A DNA stretch of 64,000 nt from Rhexocercosporidium sp. MPI-PUGE-AT-0058 (taxonomy: Eukaryota > Ascomycota > Leotiomycetes > Helotiales), in the NCBI GenBank assembly GCA_020746875.1, contig JAGTJL010000003.1, positions 2,418,001 to 2,482,000 on the forward strand. Direction: 5' to 3'. This document shows, piece after piece, positions 1 through 11,900 of the stretch (positions are counted from its first letter, which is position 1; every line of letters begins with the position of its first letter). The position numbers were made by a program, and so were the translations under genes. The notes under the pieces were generated by a model. That model was not told where the DNA came from. It worked only from the letters and a program-made list of their open reading frames with translations, and did not search any database.

Positions 1-2029
1 AACAAGACAGGTCGGACGGAAAATCTAGTCCAAATCTTTCGCGTGTCCCCAAGTCTTCAGGTTCTACTCATTCCGACCGAGAGCAAGCTTCCGACAAAGA
101 TAGAGCTCGGCCTCTGAAACGGGATGATTCGAAAGACAGGCTCAGTGCAATTCGTGGCGAGAGTCCTGTCAAGCGGCCGAGAAAAAGCGAAACACCGCCG
201 AGGTCGGGTATGCAAGAGGTGACAGCCGCCTACGATCAAGATGGGCCCCATTCAAAGAGACGAAAGTTAGAAGCGGATACTACTAGCGGACACAAAACCG
301 ACAGCTCTTCTCCCGAACATCGGACTTCAATTGCAAAGTCTAGTCTGTCTCGCGAGAACACAACGAAATCCACTGCTGATGTTAAAGCAAAACATTCTCG
401 CCCTGTTCAGAAGAATTCTGAAGCGTCCGAGGGCAAAGACAGTTCAGAAAAGTCTTCGAACCGCGCAGCCAAATCAGGACGTTCGGCTCCTACATCACCC
501 TCAGAAACGTCGAAGAAGTCCAAGGTTTCTAGTGAACGATCATCGAGGGAAATCAAAGATGAAATTGCCGCGGCGGCAAAAGTAGAAGAGGAAGAGGCTC
601 TCAGGCAGGCGCAAATTCTGCGTGAAAAACAGGAGGCTGAAGCGGAAGCCATTCGACAGAAGGAAATCGAAGATCAAAAGATCGAGCAAGCAAAGCAGCA
701 TCGGCTGGCGAAAGAACAAGCAGAACGAGAGGAGGAAGAACGACGGCAGCAGGAGGAAGCTGAACGGAAGGAGCAACAACGCATCGAAGCAGAGGCAATT
801 CACAAGAAGTTGTTGGAAGAGCGCGAAGCTAAAGCCAAGGCCATTTTCCTCGAACAAGAACGAGTCAAGAAAGAGGAAGCCGAACGGAGGCGAGCTGCGC
901 AAGAGGAAGCGAAGCGGTTGGAAAAGGCAAGGATCGATAAGGAGAGGAAGGATGCACGTCTCGCCAAGCTTCCTCTTTTGCTCAGATGGTTTGACTTGAC
1001 ATTCGACCAACCTAACGGGCACCAGTCGCCAGAAGTTGTGGACCTATTCAAGAGGATTGTCGGTTACCGGTACGACACTATCAAGCCGGAGTTTACTGGA
1101 CAGACAGTCGGTCGGGATCAATGGATGCTGAATACTCATGCTGCGATACTTCTCGGAGAACAGGATCTTAATCTAAGCAGATGTGAGTATTATTGTCCCT
1201 CTAGCTTACTTCGTGCTAACGCGCGTCCTAGTTTCCGCATGGGATCGGGTTCCGTTGACCCATGATCAGAAACGAGCAGTTTGGAGTACGCACAACTCTC
1301 AGTATCTTCTCTACGACGGCTGGTCCTGCCTCCGCAAAGCTCTACCTCCTACGGATGAATCTCAGGACGAGATTATCAAGAAAAATAGATCACTCTTCCT
1401 AGACCTCGATCTGTTCTTTGTGAAGGTATGTTGTTCAAATTGTGACCTCAACTCCCATCTGACTTCTGCAGGTATCCGAGTTCATGTTTATCGTCCCAAC
1501 TATTGCACATCTCCGCTCCGTTCAACTGAAAGTCGAGTATCGGGAGCTGCAAGAGCCTCGCACCTCTGCCGATCTTGGACAACCGTTAAACGTGCAGAAG
1601 TGGAGATCTGATCCGGACACCGTTCCTGGACAGACTTCCATACCCGAACCGAAGTACTATGTCAATGGGGACCTCGTTAGGCAAGGCAGAGCTACAACAA
1701 GAGTCTTGAAACATCCACCTCCACTAGACCGATTTCCACGACGAGAAGGTGTCACCCGAGTCCAAGAGAACGACCCCGACTATGAAGAGCAATGCAGGAA
1801 GCAACATCTCCCAGGATATCAGTCATCGCCTGTATCATCGACCAATCCACATATGAGCGAGATGATTCATTCGGAGCAAATGAACGGTATCACACCTCCT
1901 AGATCTGATCAGTCAATAAATGGCGGCAGTCCTCATCGCAGTTCAGGTTCAGGGCCAGAATCACACATATTCCATCAGCTGCCGAACGGCATTAGTGCCA
2001 GTGGGAGTCCGCCTCCGTCTCTCGGCTAG
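1..2029 (+). CDS. C-terminal part of a coiled-coil nuclear protein, possibly Hos4-like (5' partial)
   Basis: The frame is already open at the window edge, so the N-terminus is missing. Exons are <1..1182, 1232..1425 and 1472..2029; the introns (49 and 46 bp) are GT-AG and restore one frame. The visible protein starts with a Ser/Lys/Arg-rich low-complexity stretch, then a long Glu/Arg/Gln/Lys coiled coil (about 540-950). A folded, aromatic-rich C-terminal domain follows, running from LPLLLRWFDLTF through DQWMLNTHAAILLGEQDL to LFLDLDLFFVKVSEFMFIVP, and the tail is disordered. In filamentous fungi I associate this C-terminal arrangement with large ankyrin proteins of the Set3/Hos2 histone deacetylase complex (Hos4-like). 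That is recall, not demonstrated, because any ankyrin repeats would lie off the window. The coding call is strong and the name weak. Confidence 0.85.
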
Positions 2030-2496
2030 ATCTGGAATCTTCACTTGGGGTTCATGTATGGAAATTATTATTCGGGGTCTTAATACTTTCTTTTGTCGGA
2101 GTTGGAATGTAGGTAGAAAGCAAGATTCGGGATTAGCATTACGAGGAAACGATCTGGTCAGGTTACACACGAGAGCTGGGCGTATGCTGCTTCTAAACTT
2201 GGAGTGGGTGGTTGGGTGTTTTCGGCGAAACGAATGAATCGAACCGAAATGTCCTTGTGTTGGTGGCGTTGTTCAGCATTTTGTTTGTACAAATGCTTTC
2301 TTTATATTCGCTTTCAAAATCGCGAGGGAGCAGTCAATGAATGTACAGTACGGGGATGATGCAATCAATACCAGTACATTTGTGGACTTGAATCATTGGG
2401 TGTTATTCTACATGGCTGCTACCTTGTTCGCTGGGTTGATATCGCATTATTTCCTCCCTCCAGGCCCTTCCAAGACAAAAACTTCCATCGGCGACA
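2030..2496. other. 3' intergenic stretch
   Basis: This stretch lies downstream of the coiled-coil gene. A 103-codon plus-strand frame (2337-2648) has one hydrophobic stretch but no family match I recognise and no good context, so I do not call it. TGTACAGTAC, one copy of a palindrome that recurs in the window, sits at 2342-2351. Confidence 0.5.
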
Positions 2497-3005
2497 TTAC
2501 TCTGATCTCGACCCCCAAGTCCCGGCAGCACTTCCCTTCCCTCCCAGTCCACGATCCGGACCTTCCCCATACCTCTCCCTCCCAACCTCCGCCGCCGCAA
2601 TGTTATTCCAAGAACCCTGCTGAGTGGTCTCATTCATCCACTGTATAGATTCGACGTCAGCACTGTCAAGGACTGTGTTGTCGACCCCTTCTATCCTTGA
2701 GTTGATGTAGGAGAGATGTATTTGAAGTACGTACGCGTTGCATGGGTGTTGGCTCTGTCACTGATGTGTCGGTGAGGGGAGGGCTTGTCTGGGTTGTTCG
2801 TGTGTGCTGAGGAGGCCAAGTTGGCCAATCTCGGGGGATGGTGGTGTAGGCTTGTGAGTTGGTACTTTGTTGCTATATATTGTGAGCCTCTTTCCGTTCT
2901 GGTTTGTTTCGACAAAGGGAAATGGAAAAGAGAAGGGAGATTTATTACCTGAGAAGAACAGGCGTCAGATTTGGAGCCAGCTTTCTTGGATGGTCGTGGA
3001 GGCAT
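2497..3005 (-). CDS. Hypothetical small two-exon gene (weak)
   Basis: Exon 1 (2949..3005) encodes MPPRPSKKAGSKSDACSSQ and ends in CAG followed by a good donor (GTAATA). Joining in phase 0 to an acceptor before 2754 gives a second exon (2497..2754) that reads without interruption through SRIEGVDNTVLDSADVESIQ and ends at TAA, for about 104 residues. The Pro/Lys/Ser start looks like a genuine N-terminus, and the second exon has an ordinary composition. The 194-bp intron would be longer than most in this window. An in-frame ATG at 3014 is an alternative start. I recognise no family. The gene would converge on the coiled-coil gene upstream. It could equally be noncoding. Confidence 0.25.
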
Positions 3006-3014
3006 TTTGGGCAA

Positions 3015-3765
3015 TGCACGTGTTTACTTAGACGCTACGAGCGATGTTGTCGAAGACTCGGATGTCTGTTGATTCCGCTTCGGTGTCGAGTCTGATACTC
3101 CCAGGAGCCGTTCTACAAGAGGGATTCCCATCTTCATATAGTTGAATGAAAGGAACCCGAGCATGGTCTCTGGTCAGGAGAAACATCTGTTTGTTGGCGG
3201 ATGCCTCTCCCAAATGGACTTTTGTAAATGGACTTTTGCAAATTACGCATTTGAGCCCACGACGTGTGAGACGCGGCTGGGTGCGAGCTCTGAGAATCGG
3301 ATAGCCTCGCCCTAGAACAAACGCGTTTGTACTTTTGGAAAGTCTGCAGCAATTTGGTGTGCGTGGGATAGTCGAGGTGGATTCTGCCTTGGTCATGTCA
3401 GTTACTGACGGAGGCGGGAGCGTTGAATCCTCACTGGCGTAGTTTCGTCCCAGCCAATGTGACCTTTGGAGGGGTGACCTGCTTGACAGCAGTACTGTAC
3501 CCCTGCTTTGCCAAGTAATGGACTTTTGTAAATGCTGCAGACCCCCATGCTGGCCTCAAGGCCAATCCGGGCGTCGAGTAAACGCCACTCGTTTGCGGTG
3601 TCACCACCCCAGCAGAGGCTGAGCTTGAAACAACCTTTTACCGTTAAAATTATTACTTAGGGATGACAAGCATCCCTTTGAGTGTCTAGAATTCCTTTCC
3701 ATCTCAGCGCTGATAGTTGACACCTACGTTACGTTTCTCGAAGCTCGGGGAAGTGAAAGACGAGA
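3015..3765. other. Intergenic region with a short direct repeat
   Basis: I see no convincing gene. The 18-mer AATGGACTTTTGTAAATG occurs at 3213-3230, where it runs into a second ATGGACTTTTG unit, and again at 3517-3534. AGTACTGTAC lies at 3491-3500. The part nearest 3766 is presumably the promoter of the Clr5-TPR gene. Confidence 0.5.
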
Positions 3766-5938
3766 ATGGATCAAAACAACACCCCAGCCTTGCCCCTAAT
3801 GGAGCCCCCTAAGATTCCACGACAGACTCAAAGATATCGCGAGGAAGAATGGGAAGTCCATCGAGATCGAATAGCAAACATGTACCCTATACGTGGGATG
3901 ACATTGAAAGCAATCAAATCCATGCTGGAGGAGGACCACGACTTTATTGTCAAGTGAGTTGCTCACTTCATCATATATTGCACCACCAAGCTAATCATTG
4001 GAAGTGAACGGCAACTGAAGAAGAAGATTGACGACTGGAAAATTGCGAAGAACGTGCAAAGCTCTGAAATGAATTTCATTGTATACAAGCAGCAACAAAG
4101 GACCTTGGCCAGAAAACCTACCACTTTTCGTGCACGAGGTCAGCCTGTGAACCCAGACAAAATTGTACGATGGCAGAAAAGGAATGGAAAATCGGTTGAA
4201 AAGATCGTTTCCCGTGAGTATATAATCATATGGCTTACCAAGCAAATTATTCTGACATCTCCAAGCTGTTCCGACCACCCCATCAGATATAAGCTACAGT
4301 CCAGCTTCGATCAGAGCCCCCTCGCCTCAGATAATAGAGATGACAGATCTCACGAGCTACTCAATGATGGACTGGTCATCAGATGGATATCAGCAGCCCA
4401 ACTCCTCTCACGTCCATACGATTGTGGACACCTCTGCTCATAGCTCAGATCGGACAAGCCTCAACGGAATGTTAGTCTTTGAACACACCACCTTTGAAGG
4501 GCAAAGTCCTGCTCCATTCACACCACTTCCATCACCTACACCTTCCCCGAGGATTTTATCCGCTCAAGTTCAAACCCCCCCAATCTCTCATGCAGAAAGC
4601 AGTCTCCGTAACCACTCTTCTGATACATTGGGGGACGTACCCTTAGAGTCGCAGCACGTCACTAGGCCTCATGCAGACACGGCAGCACATGTGTTTACCA
4701 ATTCCAATCCACTGGATCACAATCTTCTCGCAGAACCCAGCAGACCTAGATCACGAAGGAAAAGATATCGCGAGGACGAAGAGCTTAGCTTGGTACAGAG
4801 ACTGAGCGAGTTTCAATCAAGATACGGCCCTTCTCACCCAGCGACACTCGATACCATGACTCGTCTTGCAGATGTGTTTCAGGAGCAGGGCAGGTTTCGT
4901 TCCGCAGAAGTCTACTTTAAAAAGGTAGCTGAATCATACCAGATAAACTTCGGGGATGACGACTTGAGAACAATAGGAGCTTTCCTAGATATAGTGACAA
5001 TTCTTCTGAAGCAAAGTAACTTGGCACCTGCTGAACGACTCTGTCGGAAACTTCAATCGAAGGTTTTGACGCTTTTGCCCGCTGAGCATGTTGTGAATCT
5101 GCGGATTATGAATGAGCTTGGGAGATGCCAATTCGACTTGGGCCATTTAAAGGAGGCTGAACAGATTTACCGCGATTCAATTCGACTTGGTGGCGGCACT
5201 TTGGCGCCAGATGACGAATTGCTGCTTCTTCCCATGGAAAATCTTGCCAGATTGTTGGTTCAGCGAGGTGAGCTTGACGAAGCTGAGAGGTTACTGCTTG
5301 CAATCTTGGACGCCCTTGGTGATCAAAGAGGTCCTAAGAACATCGTGATTATGGATGTTAGATCATCGCTAGGATACATGTATGTCAACCAGGGGAGGCT
5401 TCAGGAAGCAGAAATAACCTTGCGACAAGTGTTCGCCGACCAGATGAAAGTCTTGGGCCCAGAGAATCGAAGTACATTATTCACACAAAGAAATCTCGCT
5501 TTCGCTTTGGAATCCCAGGAAAGGTACAAAGAGAGCGAAGAGCTGCTACGGGATGTTACTCAGAAGTCGGAGAAGACGCTAGGCAGGAAGCATTTGGTAA
5601 GTTTAAGGTATCACATAGATTTGGCAAATGTAGCGAATCGGCGGAGTAAGTTCCAAGAAGCTGAGAGAATAGGGAAAGAATTCTTACTGCTCTCAGAAGA
5701 AACACTGGGCACAGATCACGATTTGACATGTACTATATCAAATATGCTTGGAATATCCTACGATGGCCAGGGTCGTCTGGAAGAGGCTTTAGAGATTTTC
5801 CAGGTAGCAGCCGAGAGATCTGCTAGGACGCTTGGTGACGAGCATCGAAATACGATGGTATTTAAGGGAAATGTTCTGAGGGTGGAGCGGAAGATTGAGG
5901 AGCGCTTGATGGCTGGACTTGAGATGGGATTTTTCTAA
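3766..5938 (+). CDS. Clr5-domain TPR protein
   Basis: Exons are 3766..3953, 4005..4213 and 4266..5938, giving 689 residues; both introns are about 51 bp. Residues about 22-76 form a Clr5 domain: the EEEWEVHRDRIANMY start, RGMTLKAIKSMLEEDHDF, then NERQLKKKIDDWKI after the first splice, which confirms the junction. A disordered Ser/Pro/Thr linker leads to a basic patch (RPRSRRKRYRED, near residue 295) that could be a nuclear signal. The remaining 380 residues are kinesin-light-chain-type TPR repeats: ATLDTMTRLADVFQEQGRF, ELGRCQFDLGHLKEAEQIY, SSLGYMYVNQGRLQEAE and several more. Clr5-TPR proteins are a common, mostly uncharacterised family in Pezizomycotina; the Clr5 part is thought to bind nucleic acid. 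The role here is unknown. Confidence 0.9.
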
Positions 5939-6974
5939 GTTTGGCTTAACGTTTGCGGTTGTCAACATGTACAGTACTCTCAGCAATGGATCTCGAGAGC
6001 GAAGGTTGGTCTTTTGTTTTTGCTGGGTTGCTTTTTTTGGACGGGTGTAGAGTGTTGGATGGCATCAGGCGTATTCTGAGAGGCAGTCAACTAAGGGCTG
6101 TTGATGACGATCATATGATTCATATCTTGCCTCTCCGTCGTTCCAATGTCACAAGTGTCCTAGGCCAGCGTTGTTTCTCGTGCATCATGGACGTAAGAAA
6201 TTTTTGCATTGAGTCTGAACGTAGCTGACTTCGATGTATGTAGTTCAAAATGCTTGCAATTGGCATCATGAGTCATCGTGCCATCCTAGTGCACATCAGG
6301 TCGAGTATCAGTTGGCTTTCTGCCTGCATTCATCTCATTGATTGTGCGATGATTGTTGTGTTTTCTGCGATTGAGAGACCCCTTGCCTCGTTTAGCCAAC
6401 ACCCAAAGATAAACCAACAAACACGCGACCCAAAAGCCCAGATCTTTTTACAGGCTACCCCCAAAGCAACTCCCAGGACGAAAACCTTCAAATAAGAAAG
6501 AGTAAAAAAATATGATACCCATCTGATTGGAATAACAATAGAAAAGGTGCTTAGTATAAGGGCTACACGATTGTTTTTCCTCATTCAATTCTCCATTCAA
6601 GTGTTTCACCACACCCACCTTGGAATCGATCCTAGATGTTTTCTAGCTTGGATTTAAGATGCCTAAATCCGAGGTTACCTTATTCCAAATACTACCGATT
6701 CTTGCATGGGTCTGATTCTTTTGGTTCGTTGCACGCGAAGATGTTTTTGGGGGTCCTGAGGTTGGGCCGCGAATCCGGGGCCCGCTGCTCTTTGCTTACT
6801 TCCTCCGTTTAAGGAGAACCGGCACTTTACTTCCTGGAGTATAGCTGGAAAGTGCAAAAGTGTGAAGAAGAGTGTGTGCTGGCTAGCGTACGCAGGGATA
6901 GCTATCAAGATGAATCACATGATGGAACTAGATTTATCACGACTCGACCCAAGTAGGTAGAGAAATTTCTAGTT
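5939..6974. other. Convergent intergenic region
   Basis: About 1 kb lies between the 3' ends of the Clr5-TPR gene and the phosphatase. Only short random frames are visible. TGTACAGTACT is at 5969-5979, about 30 bp past the TPR stop codon. Confidence 0.5.
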
Positions 6975-8497
6975 TCATTTATTAAAATTTTGCAACTCTT
7001 CTTTCGCATCCTTGTCCTCATCATTACCACAAACCCCATCAAAATCCCCGTATTCCTCCATCCCCCTCCGAATCACCTCCACAAACGCATCAAACCCACA
7101 ACTCGCACCCGGTCCATCCTCGCAATGCGGAATTGGTCTCGGCGCACTATTCGCAATGATCCTAATATATTCATTATCATCCTCCGGATCCAAAGAAATG
7201 GCATTGCAAGTCAGTTTCTCAATACCAACATGTCCCAGAAACGGGATCAGCTCAGCCATCTTCCACGACCGACTCCAGTTGATCCTATCTGTTGGAAATT
7301 CCTCCGCGTGGGCATTGGAACTGTTGAATAGGCCTAAAGCGGTTGCTATGAAGGGTGGCACTTCACGGTGAGTGAAAGCGAGGAAGAAGCGCTGACCATC
7401 GTCGTCGGGGACTTCTGAGACTGGAGTCGCGGCGGTGTGTCGAGGCTTGTGGAATTTAGACATCAGATGAGATGTGGTGTTCAACCAAGGCATTCCCAAG
7501 TATGGTGACAAGTCGTTGCCATGGCCGACCATATGGGAATATTTCAAATCCCAGGCGTATTCGTACGCCATCCACTCGTCATCCGTAAAGACACCACAGA
7601 TTTCGCTCTTCTTGCCTGTAATAGCACTTTCGTAGCCGCATAGCTGTTGGAGTCTAATCGATTCTTTAGCAAGTACAATCTTGAATGTCTTGGGATGAGA
7701 ACAGAACAAAGGTTATTAGAGCGAAATATCACTTACCCCATAATATCCGTCTCTCCCAACTCAACAGGCGCATGTCTCCGCAACCGAGCAATGATCGGCA
7801 CCGTATACTTCTTCATAAAAACCCTCAGCTCATCATCTCCCGGCTTCTTCGAGAACGCATTACAAGCCTTATGTGGATCCTGCGAATGGAACGACGTCCG
7901 ATTCAAATTAATCTCCACGACTTCCACCTTCTGCGGGAAGACTTGCACGAACGCCTTCGCCGTATCCTGCGTCCTGGCTTTCTTATCCGCGTAGATCGTC
8001 TTTGTCGTCGGTACAAGCTTTGGGTAGCGCGAGAGGAGGTGTTTCCCGACTTTTTTCGAGTCTTTAATTCCTTGCGGCGTTATCTGCTCGAGTTGGTTGT
8101 CGGGGTCAGGGATGGGGTTCTGCCATTTAGAGAAGAAGGAGAGGGGTCCTTCCCAGCCTTGTCTTTTCTTGCTAGAGAAAGAAGTGGATGGGTATGTTGA
8201 TTCGAGTTTCTTCAAGAAGGGCTCGATGTATGTTTCGTAATCATGGTCGTTTGCGTATATAGCTGCATGGCGAATCAGGTAGGACGCTGCTGTTACTTCG
8301 CAGTGTCGTGGTGCTTCGTGGCTTAGTCCGAAGCCGACCGCGTCAAAGTATGGACTTATACCAGGAAGATGGAGGAGAGGATCGAATTGGTAGCCTTGGG
8401 AGTGGGATTCTGGTTGGAGAGGTATTTGAGCGGCAGTTGCTGGTGATATTAATTGCGAGAGAGCAATGTATGCCAGAATTGAGGGTGAGGAAAGCAT
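6975..8497 (-). CDS. Secreted histidine acid phosphatase family protein, divergent active site
   Basis: Exons are complement(6975..7653, 7737..8497), giving 479 residues, normal for fungal histidine acid phosphatases and phytases. The 83-bp intron was placed so that ETDIMG runs straight into LQQLCGYESAI, a conserved block; the nearer acceptor at 7689 breaks the frame. A cleavable signal peptide is evident (hydrophobic residues to about 22, ending ATAAQ), so the product is secreted or in the cell wall. The N-terminal motif is LIRHAAIYAND where classical enzymes have RHGxR, and the C-terminal catalytic block is FLAFTHREVPPF instead of HD. I recall the RHAAI variant in other fungal members, so the fold call is firm, but phosphatase activity is not assured. 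One or two N-glycosylation sequons are present. The downstream neighbour in the same orientation is the ABCC gene. Confidence 0.9.
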
Positions 8498-8948
8498 CCT
8501 CGAATATGGCTATACAGAGAAGAAGAAGTCGATTGTGAAGTTTTGTTTGGAAGCTCAAAAACATTGGCGATGACATCATTACATAGCCTTGCATTGTGCC
8601 AAGAAAGCGAGCCGAGGCTAGGCACTTTTGTCAACTCCATAAGTTTACGATTTCAGGAAATGAAAGTAACAGTGAAATATATCAGCTAATATGGGTTTAA
8701 GTACGACACAAATCTGTTGTGCTCCTAACGACTCTTGCCTCTTGTTTGGTTGGCTGCTGAATCTCGCTTACTCAGGGGTAAAGGAGAAATCTCGATGAAG
8801 GTTGTCACAAGCGAGCCAAGAGGTGAATGTTTATTAGATATTGAGTAGAGACAGCAGGTGGTTTATCTATCTGAATCCCTTGCCGCTATATACAGTCTCC
8901 TATGACTTTTCCAGCGTTTCAAAAGCAATCCCACCCATATATCAAGCT
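8498..8948. other. Intergenic region, phosphatase promoter
   Basis: This 451-bp gap separates the phosphatase start from the end of the ABC transporter gene. No gene is seen. It should hold the phosphatase promoter and the transporter 3' end. Confidence 0.5.
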
Positions 8949-11900
8949 CTATTCCATGTCATCAACCATCCCCTCGGCAGGTCCCTGCTGAACAACCCTC
9001 CCCTTAGCGAGAACAACACAAAACTTTGCCTCACTAACAGCCTCCACACGATGCGCAATCGTAACTACCGTACTCTCCCTCATCTCCTCCCTCAAGATTC
9101 TCTGTATCCGCATCGCTGTCTCCTTATCAATACTCGCCGTCGCCTCATCCATAATCACAATCGGACTCCTTCTCAACAGCGCTCTCGCCAACCCAACAAG
9201 CTGTCTCTGCCCCTGCGACAGATTCTTCCCACCAGTATCGATATGCGTGTCGAGTGTCCAATCGTGACGGGATGCGATCTTGGAGAGTACGGTTGAGCAC
9301 TCGACGTCGCTGTATTCTTCTAAGGGGTCGAGGTTTTGTCGCATGCTACCCGGGAAGAGGACGGGTTCTTGGGCGAGGAATGTTACGCGTTTGCGGAGGG
9401 CTTGAAGGCCAACTGTGGATATGTCGATGCCGTCTATGAGGATGCGGCCTGTGACTGGGAGGGTGGTGGCTAGTAAGGATAGAGCTAAAGTACTCTTCCC
9501 TGAGCCTGTCCGGCCGATTAAGGCGGTTGTTGAGCCACCTTTGATGGTGAGTGAGATGTTTGAGAGTGCTGGGTCGAGATGAGGTGCGTATCGGATTGTG
9601 ACGTCTTCGAATACGATGTCGCTGCCGTATAATGGCCATGAGGCTGGTGGCATGACCTTTCCAGGCGCTTCTTGCTCGAGGTGGAGAAGCTCGACTACTC
9701 GCTCCACGGAGACGAAGTCCATTTGTAGCTGACCGTATTGTCTGCAAAGCGCATGAGTGGAACGGACGAATGTGGCTGCTGCAGTGAGTACGAATGCGGT
9801 GAGACCAGCTGAGACACCAGTGTACAGTGCAAGCACCGTGAGAATGAATGTAGAGCCTGCGGATAATGTATCAAAGCGATACATGAGCCAAGCCTGGAGA
9901 CTCCAATAGAAGTGATCCATCTTTTGGAAGTCATCTGTCACGGCAATAACTCGATCTTGGAATCGAGATGATGCAGCGAAAGCTCGAATTGTAGTCAGAC
10001 CATCAGTCAGGGCCCCGAAATTTGAGATCAAAGGAGTCAAAGATACCATCTCCAGTCGACGAAGACTCTGAGAGGTTGGAAGGAAGTGTCGAAATATGAC
10101 TACGAATGCAACTGTGAGAATGACTGCGAAGACGAGGAACAATGGTGTGACTGATCCAATGACGACGATCGATGATACCCAAGAGATGGACAGCAAAGCG
10201 ACGTATTGAAACTGAGCGCTGATATTCCCATCGACAGTGTTGATATCGGATGTAAGCCGATTCATCAATCGACCCACAGGCGTGACATCGTAGAAGCGGA
10301 AAGTAGCATGTGTGACTTTCGTCATCACCCTCTCAAAGAGATCCTTTCCAGCTTTATAAATAATAACAATCATGAATCCGTTGGTTATCGCGTAAGCGAC
10401 TGATTGCGCAACTGCAATGAGGAAGAACCCGACCAGCCATGGGCGAATATTCGTCTCAGGTGAAGGGAGATCGCCGAATGGACCAGAAGCTTGCTCAATT
10501 GGATCGCCATATGCTTCTCCCCACTGCTTCAAGAACCAAGTCTGGCCAATCTCCACGATTCGACCTACGATCAAGAGAATGATGAGAACGAACCACCATT
10601 TAAGCTTCCCAGCTTTGATGTATTCCCAGTATACGGACGCTTGGACTCCTCCATGTGCTCGATATTCGTCCTCGATGAACTTGTCTGGTACGGCAGCTTG
10701 GTTTTGTTCTTCATTTCCACGTTCCTCGTTTGCTGAGTCGGAGGATTTTACTCGACGCAGTTCTTCAAAAGGGATAGTCTCTGGATCGAGAAGTACAGTC
10801 CGCCCATTCGAGATTTGGATAACCTGGGTTGCCATCCCAAGACACAACTCCGTTCGATGAGTGACCAAGATGGTTGTCCGGCCCTCCAAAAGTGGACCAG
10901 CCAGACATTTCCGAACGATGAACTCAGCTGTCTGATGATCAAGCGCTGAGAGAGGATCATCAAGTAGCAGTATGTTCGCTTTTGAATAGACCGCTCTTGC
11001 GAGGGAGACTCGTGCCTTTTGCCCTCCTGACAACCCAATTCCATTCTCTCCGATTAGAGACAGATCGCCGTGCTTGAAATTAGCCATATCTGGGATCAAA
11101 GCACATGCTTCGAGGACTTGCTTGTACCTAGCTTCCTCATAATGTGCAGAGAATAGAATATTCTCCCTAATGCTCATACTCTGCAGCCACGGTGTCTGAC
11201 CACAATAGCCAACCATTTCATTTGTTCGGTGATATTCTCCGTCGAGCTGGTCGAGTTCACCCAGTAGAGCTTGCAAGAGAGCTGTCTTTCCAGCGCCAAC
11301 TTCTCCACAGATTAAAGTCAGACCCGGAGAGAATGATAGGTTGATGTCGCATAGTACAGGGTATTTCGCACCGGGCCAGGCGAAAGATGCATGCTTCATC
11401 TCGATCTTGGTGCTTGGAGTGAAGGTTGCCTCCTCTTTGTCTGGCTCGTTCATGAATTCCTCAAGACGTCCTACTGAGACTCTTGCATTCAAGAGCACCT
11501 GTTCCATAATAAGCAAATAAAGCCCAATTTAAGAGGTGTGACTTACTGTAATCAAGTTTGGCAGCTCACGCAGACTAGACACGAGCATACCGAAAAGCTG
11601 CAATGCCGGGAAAGCCACATCAACCCTCAATGACTTCCCCGCAAGGACAGTGTATGCCCAGAAAGCTAGAACTGGAAACAAGCCACTCGCAAACTCGTTT
11701 GTGAATGATATAAGGACCCTCCAAAGTGCTGTGATGACCCTGAGCTTGAGCTCATGCTGTCTAGCTTCCATGATCCGAGCTAGCCAGACATCTTGCCAGC
11801 CATAATACCGCAAGTGGCGAATGGCGTCTACGAGCTGAGAGATCTTGTGCAGCTTGGTATCTGTTGCTATCCTTCGCTCTCGCTCGTAGTAGAGAACCGC

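Noticed and set aside
2337..2648. 103-codon plus-strand frame with one hydrophobic run
   Set aside because: No conservation signal that I recognise, and the minus strand offers a slightly better gene model here.
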